A stretch of 64,000 bases of DNA. Source: Tumebacillus avium (GTDB lineage: Bacteria > Bacillota > Bacilli > Tumebacillales > Tumebacillaceae). This document shows positions 54,901-64,000 of the stretch, piece by piece. Every line of letters begins with the position of its first letter. The stretch's first letter is position 1. The DNA lies in assembly GCF_002162355.1 (NCBI RefSeq), contig NZ_CP021434.1, positions 652,501 through 716,500 on the forward strand, in the 5' to 3' direction. The notes below the pieces were generated by a model, which did no database searches, had not been told where the DNA came from, and saw nothing but the letters and a program-made list of their open reading frames with translations. A program made the position numbers and the translations under genes.

Positions 54901-54982
54901 GCTTCTTGGCGCGCATCATTTTTTCTAACAGCGCCTGTTTGCTGTCGGAGAGTTCGGAACGTCTTCTGGTGCGGTCGGTCAC
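45932..54982 (-). CDS. NRPS: C-A(Asp)-T-C-A-N-methyltransferase-T-E
   Basis: A 3016-residue synthetase. It has a helical N-terminus (SELSDSKQALLEKMMR), then LCL condensation ([22 protein letters not shown]). The A domain has AADLGNT, KIVPAH, LVFGGE and [12 protein letters not shown]. Its residues read D-L-T-K-V-G-H-V-G-K, an Asp-type code. T1 is [11 protein letters not shown] second C domain (HHTVNDGWS) and A domain follow. The second A domain's residues read about D-V-G-M-A-G-A-V-G, which I cannot match. A SAM methyltransferase (TMEIGCGAGLILYRV, roughly 49000-48200) is inserted before the last A-domain motifs, so the residue is N-methylated. T2 (FFELGGDSILS) precedes an epimerisation domain (HHMAVDGVSWRIL; NYLGQFD), so that residue should become D. 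The start is GTG 54982, with AGAGGTG 9 bases upstream. It is 19 bases after the preceding NRPS gene. Confidence 0.93.
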   Translation of the reverse strand: MTDRTRRRSELSDSKQALLEKMMRAKKPAETKQGIPKRQSSGPAPLSFAQQRLWFLDQLTPGNSLYNIPYALRLTGDLHREALTLAVQEIAERHESLRTVFAQENGQPVQVIQSGTQLTIHFQDLTHLPAAEREEACQRLVQAEASHHFDLQNGPLLRVALLKLDGQEHVLVITLHHIVSDGWSTGVFTREFAALYEAFSKGQSSPLQPLGIQYADYAQWQKDTLGGDALDKQLAYWKQQLGTAPSVLQLPTDFPRPAVMTHHGSKIDFKLPKQLTEQLKALGAKEGVTLYMTLLAAYKTLLHRYTGQEDIAVGSPNAGRTRSEIEGLIGFFINTLVLRTELDGSISFRELLRRVSQTSIDAFAHADVPFEKLVEELQPERNLSVPPLFQVMFTLQNAPLEQLELAGLSLELLDIAGDTAKYDLNLSMVEYADDLQGYLEFNTDLFRPESAERFLHQFQALLQGLVGQPDLPIGQVPLLTELQPEWHGVSKAFASAGLVQERFAEQVAATPDATALVYEDTALTYAELNDRANSLAHFLQAQGVGPEVRVGLFLERSPEMIVALLGVLKAGGAYVPLDTGLPQERIDFLLEDAGLALLLTQEHLLGKLPATAAAVCLDRDAQKIASHSSDNLPTLATKQSLAYVIYTSGSTGAPKGVGIEHGNLLNYLDAVTEALELERGMSCATVSTLAADLGNTMVFPALCFGGTLHVIAQERIADPQLLAEYLEAHPVDCLKIVPAHLSALLTSGQNVLPLQRLVFGGEALCYELVEKVRQTAPDLQIFNHYGPTETTVGVLTNKIESGQHGATVPLGRPLANVEVHLLDRSLQPVPIGVPGELYIGGAQVAREYLNRAELTQERFVSNPFGAGRLYRTGDLARWLTDGKIEFLGRADDQVKVRGFRIEPGEIEAMLAQHPAVESAVVLAVSDSSGEIRLAAYVAAAESDLPDASVLLQDLQGKLPDYMVPSALIRLAQLPLTPNGKVDRRALPKPDFSKGGNGGEYLAPRSEAEGLIAGIWGEILQRELVGVHDNFFASGGHSLLATQVITRMRDVFGLDLPLRLLFEQPTVTGLARVVEDGLKSDAVLIHTPIPKVPRDRPLPLSFAQQRLWYLQQLEPTSTIYNMVYPARMQGQLDVSALQLAVDELVARHEAFRTVFDEVEGVGVQIIRPELHVPVTVTDLTGLPLEARESEAERLIAEETATPFDLAQGPLLRTRLLKLAEDDHIFVFGTHHTVNDGWSRAVFTQELLALYSAFVQGEPSPLVPLPIGYADFAVWQRGWMQGEVLDAQLAYWRSKLGGDVPVLNLPTDHPRAAVPKYRGSHHAFQLSAELSAQVQKLSRREGATDFMTLLAAFQTVLYRYTGQDDLLIGSGVANRNRPDIEGLVGFFVNSLGLRTDLSGNPTFRELLGRVREVALGAFAHQDLPFEKLVEELQPDRDLTQSPLFRVVFVYQNTPQASFELPGLTLTQMETEAGTSKFDITLFMAEKDGVFDAVLEYDADLYERETVERLAGHLQNVLGAVVAHPELTLDEVPILLENERHLLLQEWAVEHAPFPEGLTFPALVSRQAAETPDATALECKGEEMSYRDLDAGSNSLARWLQQNGVGHGTYVGVSMDRSFELILSLLGIMKAGGVYVPLDPSYPLDRLTYILGETKAELLLTQEVYAEQFAGAVKRVVALDQRRAEVAAVSSEPVASVATERSLAYAIFTSGSTGLPKGVMVEHRGLCNFSAHFAQALGVDAGSRVLQFVASSFDVSLGEVSVALGNGAALILEDKNRLLPGPDLAELLRERRITTLMTTPSVLAATPAHDLPDLKAVAPGGEVFTKEIAARWMQEGRHVLNAYGPTETTVGSSVHVVAWDRDINIGRPLANTEMYVLDHAMQLVPIGVPGELYIGGVAVARGYLNRPELTAERFVPHPFSEDSAARLYRTGDIVRWLPDGNLEFAGRADHQVKIRGYRIELGEIQEQINLQDSVLDSAVIVREDDGGHKRIVAYVVPKMEETTGGTELQSEQVSEWEEMFDSYYTSYTAQAEDSGAETFNILGWNSSYSGETLPEVEMREWLDHTIARILEQSPGRTMEIGCGAGLILYRVAPHAELFVGADFSKSAIQSLDRYMQTAPEKYAHVRVEERVADDLTGVESDSLDTMIINSVLQYFPSIDYLLRVIEGAVDKVAPGGRVFLGDVRSLPLLDAFHSSIELFKADEHTDCDTLRQRVQTAVERDGELVVDPSFFHALQGHLPKIGRVQIRPKRGVHRNELTAFRYDVILHIGDDAVPADVIWTDWQREGMTFSRLQEQLAAAAGLQEQLAFSHIPDARIAEAVRAAEWLSRDDKPQTAGELRQLLQAERGETAVEIEDLYRLENLGWQVEVTRPDSRTDGTFDVLFTRAGSAVQTQTQPVLRKERRLAWHRYANNPLHAKFARSLVPELRAHLEAALPDYMIPTAFVVLESLPLTPNGKVDTKALPAPQQARIAAEETYVAPQSEVEQTLSKIWAGVLGLTQVGVHDNFFELGGDSILSIQVVSRAKQAGLHFTPKQLVEHQTIAGLAAVVGTEALADAEQGLITGDLLPTPILHWFLDQQQPEQHHWNQSVLLEVRDELDGDRLAEALSQLLLHHDALRLRLREDGSLYFAESEAAALLEKVDLSQLADAEQPAALEQHANRVQASLSLTEGQLLRAALFDLGADKPGRLLVVIHHMAVDGVSWRILMEDLQTAYAGQPLPAKTTSFKHWSEALHEFVQDGGLDAEISFWNRMGHAPQGLPLDHEQGENREDTAKSITLQLAQAETSALLHDVSGAYNTGINDLLLAALAEVLTAWSGQDAVRVDLEGHGREELFAGVDISRTVGWFTSLYPILLEKGGANDTGAVIKSVKEHLRQIPNRGVGYGLLHYLRGMEPVPAADISFNYLGQFDSDRSETQSLFGPAEESKGYDRSPNSIRPYPLGVGCSISSGQLSVTFSYSENLHTAATVQELAVRYLAALTAIIRHCQDPEAGGYTPSDFPDAELSASDLDQLIARISAKGK

Positions 54983-55001
54983 GGCTCTTCACCTCTTTTG
55001 T

Positions 55002-58000
55002 TTAATCTTGTTGGGAAAGCCGTGCATCGGCTTCTTCGTCTGTCATTCCTTCCAGCTTTTCGATCAGCAGGTCTTCGATGCGGATCGCCAACTTTTCGAT
55101 CGTCGGCTCTTCGAACAAGGCGCGCAGGGGCAGGTCGATCTCAAACGTGTCGCGCACGCGCGAGATCAGCTGCACGGCGAGCAGCGAATGGCCGCCGAGG
55201 TCAAAGAAAGAGTCGAACGCGCCGACCCGCTCCAGACCGAGCAGTTCCATCACAATCTCCGCCAAGGTCTCTTCGACCGGCCCTTCCGGCACGACATACT
55301 CTTCGGCCAGGTCGGGGCGCGAAGAGTCGGGCAATGGGAGCTCTTTGCGGTCGATCTTGCCGTTGGCGTTTTGCGGCAGGGCGTCGAGGATCAGCACCCA
55401 GGACGGCACCATATACTCGGGCAGCTTTTGCTTGAGGTACTGGCGCAAGTCGCTGGCAGTCGGGAGCTCTTCGTCCGATTGGAATAGCGAGACATATCCG
55501 GCGAGGCGCTTGTTGCCCGCGTCATCGGTGATCGCCGTCACCGCCGTCTCTTTGACGGCAGGGTGCTGGCCAAGCACATTTTCGATCTCGCCGAGCTCAA
55601 CGCGCTGGCCGCGAATCTTCACTTGATCGTCCAGTCGGCCGAGGAAGCGGATCGCGCCGTCTGCACGGTAGCAGCCACGGTCGCCCGTCTTGTACATCTT
55701 TTCGCCCGGGCGGAACGGATTGTTGACAAAAGCTGCCTCGGTGCGTGCTTCATCGCCCAGGTAGCCTTTTGCCAGCCCGACGCCGCCCAGATAGAGGTCC
55801 CCCGCCACGCCGATCGGCACCGGCTGCAGGTGAGCGTCGAGGATGTAGACGGTGTTGTTGTCGATCGGGCGTCCGACCGCAACGATCTCGCCTGCCTCAA
55901 CGTCTTCCGCCGAGCAGATGTGGATCGTGGAGTCGATCGACACTTCGGTCGCGCCCCACGTGTTGGTCAAGATACCCGGCATCGTATCGAGGAACGTGCG
56001 CACCAGCTCGGAGCGCAGCGCTTCGCCGGAGGAGACGGTGATCCGCAGGCGGTGCAGCCCGGCGCGGTCGTCGGCGTTCAGCTCGTCGAGCACGAGGTTC
56101 AGCATGCTTGGGACAAATTGGAGCAGAGAGACTTCGTATTGCACCGCCGCGTCGATGATCGAGCGCGGGTCGCGGTGCAGGGCCGGTTCGAGCACGGCGA
56201 TCCGTGCGCCGGTCATCAGCGGCCAGAACACTTCGACCGCCGAGTCGTCGAACGTCATCGTCGTTTTCTGGAGCGCCGTTTCGTTCGCTTGCAGCTCATG
56301 CTGATTTTGCATCCAGCACATGCGGTTGACCCAGCCCCGGTGGTGTGACGCGACGCCCTTCGGCTTGCCGGTCGAGCCGGAGGTGTAATAGATCGAGACG
56401 AGGTCGTCCGGCGTGACACCAGACTCCGGCTTGATGCTGTCCTGGGCGGCGATCTCCGCCCAGCCGCTGTCGAGGAACACCCAGGAAGTCGCTTCCTGCG
56501 GGAGCTTCTCGCGCAAGTGTTCTTGGGCGAGGCAGACCGGTGCCGCCGCGTCGGTGATGACTTGGGCGAGGCGTGCGGCCGGCACTTCGCTGTCCAGCGG
56601 GACGAACGCGCCGCCCGCTTTCAGCACGCCGACGAGGGCGATGATCAGCTCCAGAGAGCGCTCCACGCAGACGCCGACCGGGACGTTCGGGCCGACGCCA
56701 GCCGCTTGCAGATGACGGGCGAGCTGGTTGGCGCGCGCGTCGAGCTCGGCGTAGGTCAGCGTGTCTGTGCCGAAGATCACGGCGATGTTGTCGGGCGTTT
56801 GTTGCGCCTGTGCTTCGAACAGTTCATGCAGACAGACCGTGTCCGGGAACGGGACGGCCGTGTCGTTCCAGCCGTACAACAGTTCCTCTTTTTCCGCCGC
56901 GCTGAGCAGCGGAAGTTGGGACAGCGGTGCGGTGCTGTCCACTGCGAGCGCGTTTAACAGATTCCCAAAATGCGCCGCCATGCGCTCGATGGTCGTGCGG
57001 TCAAACAGGTCGGTGTTGTATTCGAACACGGCAGACAGTGCGCCGTCTTCTTCGCTTATCAGCAAGGTCAGGTCAAATTTGGCCGTGTTGTGCGCGATCT
57101 CGAACAGCTCCATCTCCACGCCGGAGAGCTCCAAGGCGGCAAACGGCGTGTTTTGCAGGACAAACATCGTCTGAAACAGCGGAGTGTAGCCGAGATTGCG
57201 CTCGTAGTCGAGGAATTCGACCAGCTTTTCAAACGGCATGTCACCGTGCGCGTACGCTTCCACAGCGGTCTGCTTCACCCGGCCCAGCAGGTCGCGGAAG
57301 CTCGGGTCGCCGGAGAGGTCGGTGCGCATGACCAGGGTGTTCACAAAGCAGCCGATCAACGGCTCGGTCTCGCGGCGGGTGCGTCCGGCGATCGGCGAGC
57401 CGACGAGGATGTCGTCCTGGCCGGTGTAGCGGTGCAGAAGCGTTTGATAGGCGGCCAGCAAGGTCATGTACAGCGTCGCCCCTGTCGACTGGGCGAGCGC
57501 ATTCAGCCCGGCGGTCGCTTCCGGCGGCACGGTCAAGCTGAGCGTTGCGCCGTTAAACGTCTGCACCGGCGGGCGCGGACGGTCGGTCTGCAGCTGCAGG
57601 ACGGGCAGATCGCCGGACAGTTTGTCCTGCCAGTAGGACAGCTGTTCGGACAGCACGTCCCCTTGTAGCCAGTTCCGCTGCCACGCCGCGTAGTCGGCAT
57701 ATTGAATCGGAAGCGGAGCCAACTCTGACTCGCTGCCTGTCGAGAACGCTTCATAGCAGGCGGCCATCTCGCGGATCAGCACCGCGACCGACCAGCCGTC
57801 GGAGATCATGTGGTGCATCGTGAAGAGCAGGATGTGCTCGTTTTCGCCGAGCAACAGCAGTGTGGCGCGGAGCAGCGGGCCCTGTTCGATGTCGAACGGG
57901 CGGAACGCTTCTCCTTCGGCGATGCGCTGCACTTCCTCCATCTGCCCATCCTGTGCGATGTGCTGCAGGTCGCGGAAATCGATCACCAGCGGCTGCGGCT

Positions 58001-61000
58001 CCCGGATCTGCAACTGTGCGCGTCCACCCGCCTCGGTGAAGGTCGTGCGCAGAGCTTCGTGGCGCTCGATCAGGGCGGCGAAGCTGTGCTCCAGCGCATC
58101 CCGATTCAACACGCCGGTCATCCGCACGCCCGAGGAGATGTTGTACGCCGCCGTGTCCGGCTCCAGCTGGGTCAGGAACCAGAGGCGTTCCTGCGCGAAG
58201 GACAAGGACAGTTCGCCGTCGCGGGAGACCACTTCGATCATCGGCTGCATATCCTGCGACGCACTCTCCCCTTTCACACGTTCGATCTGCGCGGCCAGCC
58301 CGGCCAGCGTCGGGTGCTCAAACAGCGTGCGCAAGGGCAGCTCCACGCCAAACGCCGCCTGCAGGCGCGACACAGCTTGCGTCGCCAGCAGCGAATGCCC
58401 GCCGAGGTCAAAGAAGTTCGCATCTGCGCCAATTCCCCCGCGCCCAAGCACTTCTTCCCACACCGCCGCCACGCCATGCTCCGTCTCGGTGCGCAGCGGC
58501 ACTTGTCCGCTATCGGTCAACGTATGCGGCGCAGGCAGTGCACGGCGGTCGACTTTGCCGCTCGGGAGCATCGGGATCTCGTCCAGATGCAGCAGCACGT
58601 GCGGCACCATGTACTCCGGCAGTTCTGCTTGCAAAAAGAGTTTCAGGTCGTCTGTCGCAACCCCTGTGTAGTAAGCGGCGAGCTTGTCTTCCATGACCGC
58701 CGCCACGGCGCTTGCCACATGCGGGTGGCGGAGCAGCGCAGCTTCCACTTCGCCCAGCTCGATCCGATAGCCGCGCACTTTGACCTGTTCGTCGGTGCGG
58801 CCGAGGTAGTCGAGGCTGCCGTCCTGCCGCCAGCGCACCACATCTCCTGTGCGGTAGGCGCGATCTGCAACGCCCTGCAGGGTCACAAAACGCTCTGCCG
58901 TCAGCTCCGGCTGGCGCAAATAGCCGCGCGCCACGCCCGCTCCGGCGATGTACAGTTCGCCCGGCGAGCCGATCGGCACGGGCTGCAGGTGCTCATCAAG
59001 CACATAGAGCCGGTGATTCGCCAGCGGTCGGCCGATCGGGACAAGTGCATTTGCTTCGATCCGCTCAGCCTGCCAGACGGTCGCTGTCACCGTCGTTTCG
59101 GTTGGGCCGTAGGAGTTGAGCAGAACGACGCGCTCACTGCCCGAGACGGCATTCCATACCTGCAGATCGCCCCGCGACGCTTTTTCCCCGCCGATGACCA
59201 GCAGGCGCAGCGCGTCGGGCAAACTCAGCCCTTGCAGTTCGCGCGACCAGTGTTTCCAATACGCGGTCGGCGTGTTAAACACGGTGATTCTTTCCCGCTC
59301 CATAAAGCGCAGGAAGTCGGCCGAAGCCAACAGCTCCTCTTCGCGCATGACCAGCGTCGCCCCGCACAGCCAGGTCGGGAACAGCTCTTCGACCGCGATA
59401 TCAAACGAGATCGAGGAAAACTGCAAAGCGCGGTCGTCCGCAGTCAGCCCAAACAGTTGCACCGCCGCCTGCATGTGGTTGACCAGCGAGCGGTGCTCGA
59501 TCATCACGCCTTTCGGACGGCCGGTCGAGCCGGAGGTGTAGATCACATAGGCGAGGTGATGCTCTTGTACACCGCTTGCAACGTTCTCTGCACATTCCTG
59601 TGCGGTCGCTTCACGTTCCATATCGACCGCGAACAGCTTCACGCCTTCGACGGACGGCAACTGCGGGAGAAGTGCCGACTCGGTGAGCAGGATGTTCAGC
59701 CCGGAGTCTTCGATCATCAGGCGCAAACGCTCTTGCGGGTACTGCGGGTCGAGCGGCAGGTAAGCGCTGCCCGCTTTCAAGATCGCCAACAGCCCGACCG
59801 CCATGTCCAGCGAGCGGCGCAAGGAAAGTCCGATCACCACATCCGGCCCCGCTCCCAGCTGCTGCAGACGGCGGGCCAGTTGGTTGGCGCGGGCGTTCAG
59901 CTCGGCGTAGGTCAGCGTCTCTGCCCCCGCTTGCACGGCGATCTGCTCCGGCAGACGAGCTGCTGTCGCTTCGATCAGTTCATGTGCCGTCACGCCAGTT
60001 TGGAACGCCTGCGGGGCAACACCTAACGCTGCCAGCTGCGCCAGTTCCGCGTCCGGCAGCAGGGTCAATTTTTCCAAAGGAAGCTCTGGCGCTGCCACGA
60101 TGCTGGTCAAAAGCGTCGTCAGCAAGCTCCCGAGGCGCACGATCGTCGTTTCGTCGAACAACTCGGCGTTGTACTCGAACTCCGCCGTCAGCCCCTGTCC
60201 CCTTTCGGCCATCGTCAGCGTCAGGTCGTATTTGGCGATGCCAAGCTCCACCGGCTCGACCGTCACCTGCAGGCCGCCCATCTCCAGCCCTTCGAAATGC
60301 TCGCTTTGCAGATCGAACATCGTCTGGAACAACGGCGACACGCCCGGTACGCGCTCCGGCTGCAGGGCTTCGACCACTTTTTCAAACGGCGCTTCGCCAT
60401 GCGCCAGCCCGTCGAGCACCGTCCGCTTCACTTGCGCGAGGAGGTCTTGGAAGCTCATGCCTGCTGTGCGATCACCGCGATAGACCACATTGTTGACGAA
60501 AAAGCCGATCAGGAGCTCGATGCCCTCTTCGTCGCGCCCTGCCGCCGGGGAGCCGACAAGCACGCTTTTCTGCCCCGTCCAGCGGAACAGCAGAGTCTGG
60601 TACGCCGCCAGCAGTGTCATGAACAGCGTCGCGCCGCCTTGTTTGGCCAGACCGCGAACGCCTTGGGACAAGTCTTCGGACAGCTCGACGCGCACCACGC
60701 CGCCCCGCGCGGATTCCTGTTCCGTGCGCGGGCGGTCGGTTGGCAATGCCAGCACGGTTTCCGCGCCGTGCAGCTTGTCCTGCCAGTATTGCAACTGCTC
60801 CTGCAAGACTTCGCCTTGCATCCAGTCCTTTTGCGACACCGCATAATCGGCATACTGCACAGGCAGTTCCTCCAGCGGCGACTCTGCGTCAGGATCGCTT
60901 GCAAACGCTGCATACAGCGCCGACAGCTCGCGGATCAGCACGCCGACCGACCAGGCATCAGACACGATATGGTGCATCGCGATCAGCAGCAGGTGCTCTT

Positions 61001-61379
61001 GCTCCGACCAGCTGTACAGCTCGGTGCGCAGGAGCGGGCCGTTTTGCAGGTGGAACGGGCGCTTGGCCGCTTCGCTCGCCAGCTTCCTTGCCTCATCGAA
61101 CGACTCCGCTTGAACGCCCGCCAGCACGCTTTGCGGCTCGGCGGCGATCACCTGCACCAGCTCTTCGTCTTCCACCGCAAACACCGTGCGCAACACTTCA
61201 TGGCGTAAGATGATCTCGTCCACGCTGCGGGCCAGCGCGGCCCGGTCGAGCCGGCCGTTCATTCGCACGGTCGCAGCCATCGTGTAGACCGCGTTCTCCT
61301 CCAGCAGCTGATCGACAAACCACAAGCGCTGCTGGGCAAACGAGGCGGGCAGCACAAACACTTCGGTCTCAGTTTTCAT
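55002..61379 (-). CDS. NRPS: C-A-T-C-A-T
   Basis: A 2125-residue two-module synthetase. C1 ([22 protein letters not shown]; the usual Gly after Asp is Ala). A1 is at about 465-950 ([46 protein letters not shown]). A1 specificity residues read D-I-E-N-V-G-S-V-T. Glu at the third position recalls Lys/basic-residue codes, but this is uncertain. T1 Ser is 996 ([10 protein letters not shown]). C2 starts about 1058 (HHMISDGWS). A2 ([31 protein letters not shown]) is unusual in having GATE instead of GPTE; its residues read D-D-V-Q-V-S-T-I-D. T2 is [11 protein letters not shown], with a charged C-terminal docking tail ([17 protein letters not shown]). ATG 61379 has AGGAGGAG 8-9 bases upstream. It carries no tailoring domains. 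Confidence 0.93.
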   Translation of the reverse strand: MKTETEVFVLPASFAQQRLWFVDQLLEENAVYTMAATVRMNGRLDRAALARSVDEIILRHEVLRTVFAVEDEELVQVIAAEPQSVLAGVQAESFDEARKLASEAAKRPFHLQNGPLLRTELYSWSEQEHLLLIAMHHIVSDAWSVGVLIRELSALYAAFASDPDAESPLEELPVQYADYAVSQKDWMQGEVLQEQLQYWQDKLHGAETVLALPTDRPRTEQESARGGVVRVELSEDLSQGVRGLAKQGGATLFMTLLAAYQTLLFRWTGQKSVLVGSPAAGRDEEGIELLIGFFVNNVVYRGDRTAGMSFQDLLAQVKRTVLDGLAHGEAPFEKVVEALQPERVPGVSPLFQTMFDLQSEHFEGLEMGGLQVTVEPVELGIAKYDLTLTMAERGQGLTAEFEYNAELFDETTIVRLGSLLTTLLTSIVAAPELPLEKLTLLPDAELAQLAALGVAPQAFQTGVTAHELIEATAARLPEQIAVQAGAETLTYAELNARANQLARRLQQLGAGPDVVIGLSLRRSLDMAVGLLAILKAGSAYLPLDPQYPQERLRLMIEDSGLNILLTESALLPQLPSVEGVKLFAVDMEREATAQECAENVASGVQEHHLAYVIYTSGSTGRPKGVMIEHRSLVNHMQAAVQLFGLTADDRALQFSSISFDIAVEELFPTWLCGATLVMREEELLASADFLRFMERERITVFNTPTAYWKHWSRELQGLSLPDALRLLVIGGEKASRGDLQVWNAVSGSERVVLLNSYGPTETTVTATVWQAERIEANALVPIGRPLANHRLYVLDEHLQPVPIGSPGELYIAGAGVARGYLRQPELTAERFVTLQGVADRAYRTGDVVRWRQDGSLDYLGRTDEQVKVRGYRIELGEVEAALLRHPHVASAVAAVMEDKLAAYYTGVATDDLKLFLQAELPEYMVPHVLLHLDEIPMLPSGKVDRRALPAPHTLTDSGQVPLRTETEHGVAAVWEEVLGRGGIGADANFFDLGGHSLLATQAVSRLQAAFGVELPLRTLFEHPTLAGLAAQIERVKGESASQDMQPMIEVVSRDGELSLSFAQERLWFLTQLEPDTAAYNISSGVRMTGVLNRDALEHSFAALIERHEALRTTFTEAGGRAQLQIREPQPLVIDFRDLQHIAQDGQMEEVQRIAEGEAFRPFDIEQGPLLRATLLLLGENEHILLFTMHHMISDGWSVAVLIREMAACYEAFSTGSESELAPLPIQYADYAAWQRNWLQGDVLSEQLSYWQDKLSGDLPVLQLQTDRPRPPVQTFNGATLSLTVPPEATAGLNALAQSTGATLYMTLLAAYQTLLHRYTGQDDILVGSPIAGRTRRETEPLIGCFVNTLVMRTDLSGDPSFRDLLGRVKQTAVEAYAHGDMPFEKLVEFLDYERNLGYTPLFQTMFVLQNTPFAALELSGVEMELFEIAHNTAKFDLTLLISEEDGALSAVFEYNTDLFDRTTIERMAAHFGNLLNALAVDSTAPLSQLPLLSAAEKEELLYGWNDTAVPFPDTVCLHELFEAQAQQTPDNIAVIFGTDTLTYAELDARANQLARHLQAAGVGPNVPVGVCVERSLELIIALVGVLKAGGAFVPLDSEVPAARLAQVITDAAAPVCLAQEHLREKLPQEATSWVFLDSGWAEIAAQDSIKPESGVTPDDLVSIYYTSGSTGKPKGVASHHRGWVNRMCWMQNQHELQANETALQKTTMTFDDSAVEVFWPLMTGARIAVLEPALHRDPRSIIDAAVQYEVSLLQFVPSMLNLVLDELNADDRAGLHRLRITVSSGEALRSELVRTFLDTMPGILTNTWGATEVSIDSTIHICSAEDVEAGEIVAVGRPIDNNTVYILDAHLQPVPIGVAGDLYLGGVGLAKGYLGDEARTEAAFVNNPFRPGEKMYKTGDRGCYRADGAIRFLGRLDDQVKIRGQRVELGEIENVLGQHPAVKETAVTAITDDAGNKRLAGYVSLFQSDEELPTASDLRQYLKQKLPEYMVPSWVLILDALPQNANGKIDRKELPLPDSSRPDLAEEYVVPEGPVEETLAEIVMELLGLERVGAFDSFFDLGGHSLLAVQLISRVRDTFEIDLPLRALFEEPTIEKLAIRIEDLLIEKLEGMTDEEADARLSQQD

Positions 61380-61407
61380 TCCTGTGTCTCCTCCTGTTGT
61401 CCCTGAT

Positions 61408-64000
61408 CTAGGTGCGCGGCTGCCGGCGGGCTTCGCGGGCGACGCGCGTGGTTTTCGGCTTTTGTTTGACCGGAGCTGACTCTTTCGCCTGTTCGATCAG
61501 CACGGCCAGCTCTGCGGGCGTTGGCGCTTCAAACAGGCGGGCCAGCGGCAACTTGACGCCAAACAGAGTCTGCACGCGGGTCAAAGCCTGCGTGGCGAGC
61601 AGCGAATGGCCGCCCCGTTCAAAAAAGTGATCGTGCACGCCGACCTGCTCCACGCCCAAAAGCACTGCAAACAGCTGGCACAACTGTGCTTCCTGCTCAT
61701 TGCGCGGCGCGGTGTACTCGCGTTGTTCAGCCGGGTCGTCCTGCGGCGCAGGCAGTTTCCGGCGGTCGAGCTTGCCGCTGACCGTCTGGGGCAGGGTGTC
61801 GAGCGTGACAAACGCGGACGGCACCATGTAGTCGGGCAGCTTTTGCTTCAATTCGCGGCGTATTGCGCCGATATCTCGGGCAGCGTCATCCGTGTCTTCT
61901 TCCCAGACGACATAGCCGATGATCCGCTTGCCGCCCGGCGCGTCGTCGCGCACGGTGACCGCAGCCGCGCGAACCGAGGCACAGGCGGCCAGCACCGCTT
62001 CGATCTCGCCGAGCTCGATGCGGAAACCGCGCACTTTGACCTGGTCGTCGAGGCGACCGCAGTATTCCAGCATCCCGTCGCTGCGCAGGCGGGCCAGGTC
62101 GCCCGTCTTGTACAGGCGCACTTCGGTCAGAGGCAGCTGGACAAATTTTTCTGCGGTCAGCTCCGGCCGTCCGATGTAGCCGTGGGCCAGTCCCGCGCCG
62201 CCGATATGCAGTTCGCCGATCACTCCCGGCGGCACAGGGAGACCGTTTTGGTCGAGCAGCCAGATTTCCGTGTTTGGCAGCGGCGTTCCGATCGGCACGA
62301 TCCGCTCCGGTTTGTCCGACACGGTGTACAAGGTGGCGCAGACGCTCGCTTCGGTCGGGCCGTAGCCGTTGACGATGACAAGGCCCGGCAGATGGCGTTG
62401 GATCTCCTGCAGCAGCTCTCCGCGAATCGGTTCCACGCCGACCAGCAGGCGGGTCAGCTGCAGGCGACCCGGATCGTTTTTGACGAAGATTGCGAGATCG
62501 GGCAGCAAAAATGGCGGCAGATACGCGCTGGCCACCTTTTGCTCGGCGAGCATGTCCAGACAAGCCGCGCCGTCGGCACGCACCTCTTCCGGCAGCACCG
62601 TCAGCTGGCGTCCGTAGCACAGCGCACTGAACACTTCATAGACCGACACATCGAAGCCAAAAGAGGTCCAGACACTGCCCGCCGCATTGGGTGCCAGCGG
62701 TGCCCGCCGCTCCATCTCCGCCAGCAGGTTGACCGCGCCGCGATGCGGGCAGGCCACCCCTTTGGGCGTGCCGGTGGTGCCCGATGTGTAGATCAGGTAG
62801 GCGGTCTGCTCAGGCGTTACGTGCAGATCGGGATTGTGCGTCTCGGCATTTGCCGCTTCGGTCAGTTCGCGCAGCCCGGCTTCATCGAGCACAATCTGCG
62901 CACCGGCGTCTTGCGCCATAAACTGCAGACGCTCCTCCGGATGCACCGGGTCGAGCGGCAGATACGCGCCGCCCGCTTTGAGCACGCCGAGCATCCCGAC
63001 GATCCACGCAGAAGAACGGGGCAGGGACAGCCCGACAGCATCGCCCCGCTCCACACCGCGTGCGATCAACCCGTGGGCGACGGCGTTGGCTCGCGCATTC
63101 AGCTCGCGGTAGGTCAGCGTCTGACCGTACAGTTCAAGCGCCTCCGCATCGGGGCGCTCCTCCGCCTGCTGTTCAAACAGCTGATGCAGACATTGCGTCG
63201 GGTACGGGGCATCCGCGTCGTCCGCTGTGATCTTGGCGTTTTCGCCGCTCATCGAGAGCAGAGGCAATCCGCCGACCGCACAGTCCGGCCGCGATGCGAT
63301 GCCTGCCAGCAAGCTTTCCATACAGCTGGCCAGCCGCTGTGCCGTCTGTGGATCAAACAGGTCGGTGTTAAACTCCAGCGTCCCGGACAGCCCGTCCTCT
63401 CCTTCGACCATCGACAAGGTCAGATCGAACTGCGCCGCACGCTGCTCCATGCTGACCGACTCCAGCACGACATCGCCAAACACCAGCTCCGCGCCGTCCT
63501 GATTCAGAGCAAATCCGCTCAGGTCCCCGCCGCCTTGCAGCTCCGATTTCTGCAAGGAGAACATCACTTGGAACAGGGGGGCAGCGCTCAAGTCGCGCTT
63601 CGGGGCCAGCTTTTCCACCAGCAGCGGGAACGGATAATCGGCATGGGACAGAGCGCCGAGCACACCGGTCCGCACTTGGCGCAGCAACTGCCTGAACGAT
63701 TCCTCTCCGTCTACCGCAGCACGCATCACGACCGGGTTGACGAAGTAGCCAAACACATCTTTAAATTTCGCCGCGCTGCGACCTGTCGTCGGCGTGCCGA
63801 CCCAGATCTCCTCTTGCCCGGTGGAGCGGTGCAACAGCGCCTGAAAAGCAGCGAGCAGCGTCATGTACAATGTCGCGCCTTCCTGCTTGGCCAGCTCCTT
63901 CAGCCCCTTGGCGACCATAGCGGGCACCGCAAGCGAAAGCGTTGCCCCCCGATAAGTCTGCACCGGCGGGCGCGGACGGTCGGCCGGCAGATTCAGCACC
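61408..64000 (-). CDS. NRPS, partial: (C)-A-T, 5' end beyond window
   Basis: The last about 863 residues of a synthetase that begins to the right of the window. In the visible part, residues 1-250 are the C-terminal half of a condensation domain ([25 protein letters not shown]). About 270-760 is an A domain ([53 protein letters not shown]). T follows with Ser 799 ([11 protein letters not shown]). Specificity residues read D-V-Y-Y-L-G-G-V-C; I do not assign a substrate. It ends in a short basic tail ([11 protein letters not shown]). It lies 28 bases upstream of the next synthetase in the same operon. The first visible codon is an internal GTG, not a start. Confidence 0.92.
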   Translation of the reverse strand, partial: VLNLPADRPRPPVQTYRGATLSLAVPAMVAKGLKELAKQEGATLYMTLLAAFQALLHRSTGQEEIWVGTPTTGRSAAKFKDVFGYFVNPVVMRAAVDGEESFRQLLRQVRTGVLGALSHADYPFPLLVEKLAPKRDLSAAPLFQVMFSLQKSELQGGGDLSGFALNQDGAELVFGDVVLESVSMEQRAAQFDLTLSMVEGEDGLSGTLEFNTDLFDPQTAQRLASCMESLLAGIASRPDCAVGGLPLLSMSGENAKITADDADAPYPTQCLHQLFEQQAEERPDAEALELYGQTLTYRELNARANAVAHGLIARGVERGDAVGLSLPRSSAWIVGMLGVLKAGGAYLPLDPVHPEERLQFMAQDAGAQIVLDEAGLRELTEAANAETHNPDLHVTPEQTAYLIYTSGTTGTPKGVACPHRGAVNLLAEMERRAPLAPNAAGSVWTSFGFDVSVYEVFSALCYGRQLTVLPEEVRADGAACLDMLAEQKVASAYLPPFLLPDLAIFVKNDPGRLQLTRLLVGVEPIRGELLQEIQRHLPGLVIVNGYGPTEASVCATLYTVSDKPERIVPIGTPLPNTEIWLLDQNGLPVPPGVIGELHIGGAGLAHGYIGRPELTAEKFVQLPLTEVRLYKTGDLARLRSDGMLEYCGRLDDQVKVRGFRIELGEIEAVLAACASVRAAAVTVRDDAPGGKRIIGYVVWEEDTDDAARDIGAIRRELKQKLPDYMVPSAFVTLDTLPQTVSGKLDRRKLPAPQDDPAEQREYTAPRNEQEAQLCQLFAVLLGVEQVGVHDHFFERGGHSLLATQALTRVQTLFGVKLPLARLFEAPTPAELAVLIEQAKESAPVKQKPKTTRVAREARRQPRT

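Noticed and set aside
57810-60026. Plus-strand frame of 738 codons opposite the NRPS, with similar frames throughout 38-64 kb
   Set aside because: These are mirror images of conserved A and C domain coding sequence with no family resemblance and no ribosome sites. They are antisense shadows.
38617-64000. Long near-repeats between NRPS genes as possible mobile or duplicated elements
   Set aside because: The similarity follows module boundaries (C, A and T domains) and is normal paralogy within NRPS genes. No terminal repeats or transposase are present.

Overview
The window reads as a GC-rich Gram-positive, endospore-former-type bacterium (Bacillota). Most genes have strong GGAGG-type ribosome sites. 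Several match Bacillus-type families (EcsA/EcsB, NfrA, a YhcR-like secreted nuclease/nucleotidase, NreABC-like oxygen sensing, SgrR-type regulators). Codon use is GC-rich, so long antisense reading frames occur opposite real genes. A Tumebacillus/Alicyclobacillaceae-like host would fit, but that is inference. No rRNA, tRNA, CRISPR array, insertion sequence or phage gene was found. No gap between genes exceeds 300 bases.

Layout. (1) 1-3325: end of a class I lanthipeptide locus on the minus strand. It has a promoter, a 54-residue FDLD-leader precursor, an attenuator-like hairpin and a LanB dehydratase that runs off the left edge. LanB carries an in-frame array of 14 twelve-base repeats just before its elimination domain. 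(2) 3342-11976: housekeeping and accessory genes (YhcR-like nuclease/nucleotidase, GNAT, NfrA-type nitroreductase, DUF2238 membrane protein, half-size ChrA, gamma-glutamyltransferase). (3) 12032-14090: ecsA-ecsB plus a 33-codon membrane peptide. (4) 14073-19004: a compact minus-strand operon of argininosuccinate-lyase homologue, cysteine-synthase-type PLP enzyme, ATP-grasp ligase and threonine aldolase. It looks like an uncharacterised amino-acid or small-peptide pathway. (5) 19149-21872: a double AAA+ CbbX/SpoVK-like protein with a long unassigned N-terminus. (6) 21949-25798: a TetR-regulated ABC-2 exporter operon ending in a TVP38/DedA-like protein. (7) 25809-30642: a GAF protein, Fe-S PAS histidine kinase and response regulator (NreABC-like), followed by a ba3-type cytochrome oxidase operon. 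Both promoters carry a GGGAGTTCCC palindrome at the same distance from the -10. (8) 30708-38605: nucleotidyltransferase-like/methyltransferase fusion, heterodimeric ABC exporter, divergent SgrR-type regulator and MFS transporter. (9) 38617-64000: the 3' part of a large NRPS locus, four collinear minus-strand synthetase genes, the first cut by the right edge.

How the parts work together. The NRPS assembly line in transcription order is (C)-A-T | C-A-T-C-A-T | C-A-T-C-A(MT)-T-E | C-A-T-C-A-T-TE. Specificity residues read by eye give Asp for the first module of the third protein, an N-methylated D-residue for its second, then Thr and Ser, followed by thioesterase release. The neighbouring ABC and MFS transporters could export or protect against the product, but nothing in the sequence proves this. 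The oxidase is probably switched on by the adjacent oxygen sensor through the shared palindromes. The lanthipeptide genes form an independent second natural-product locus.
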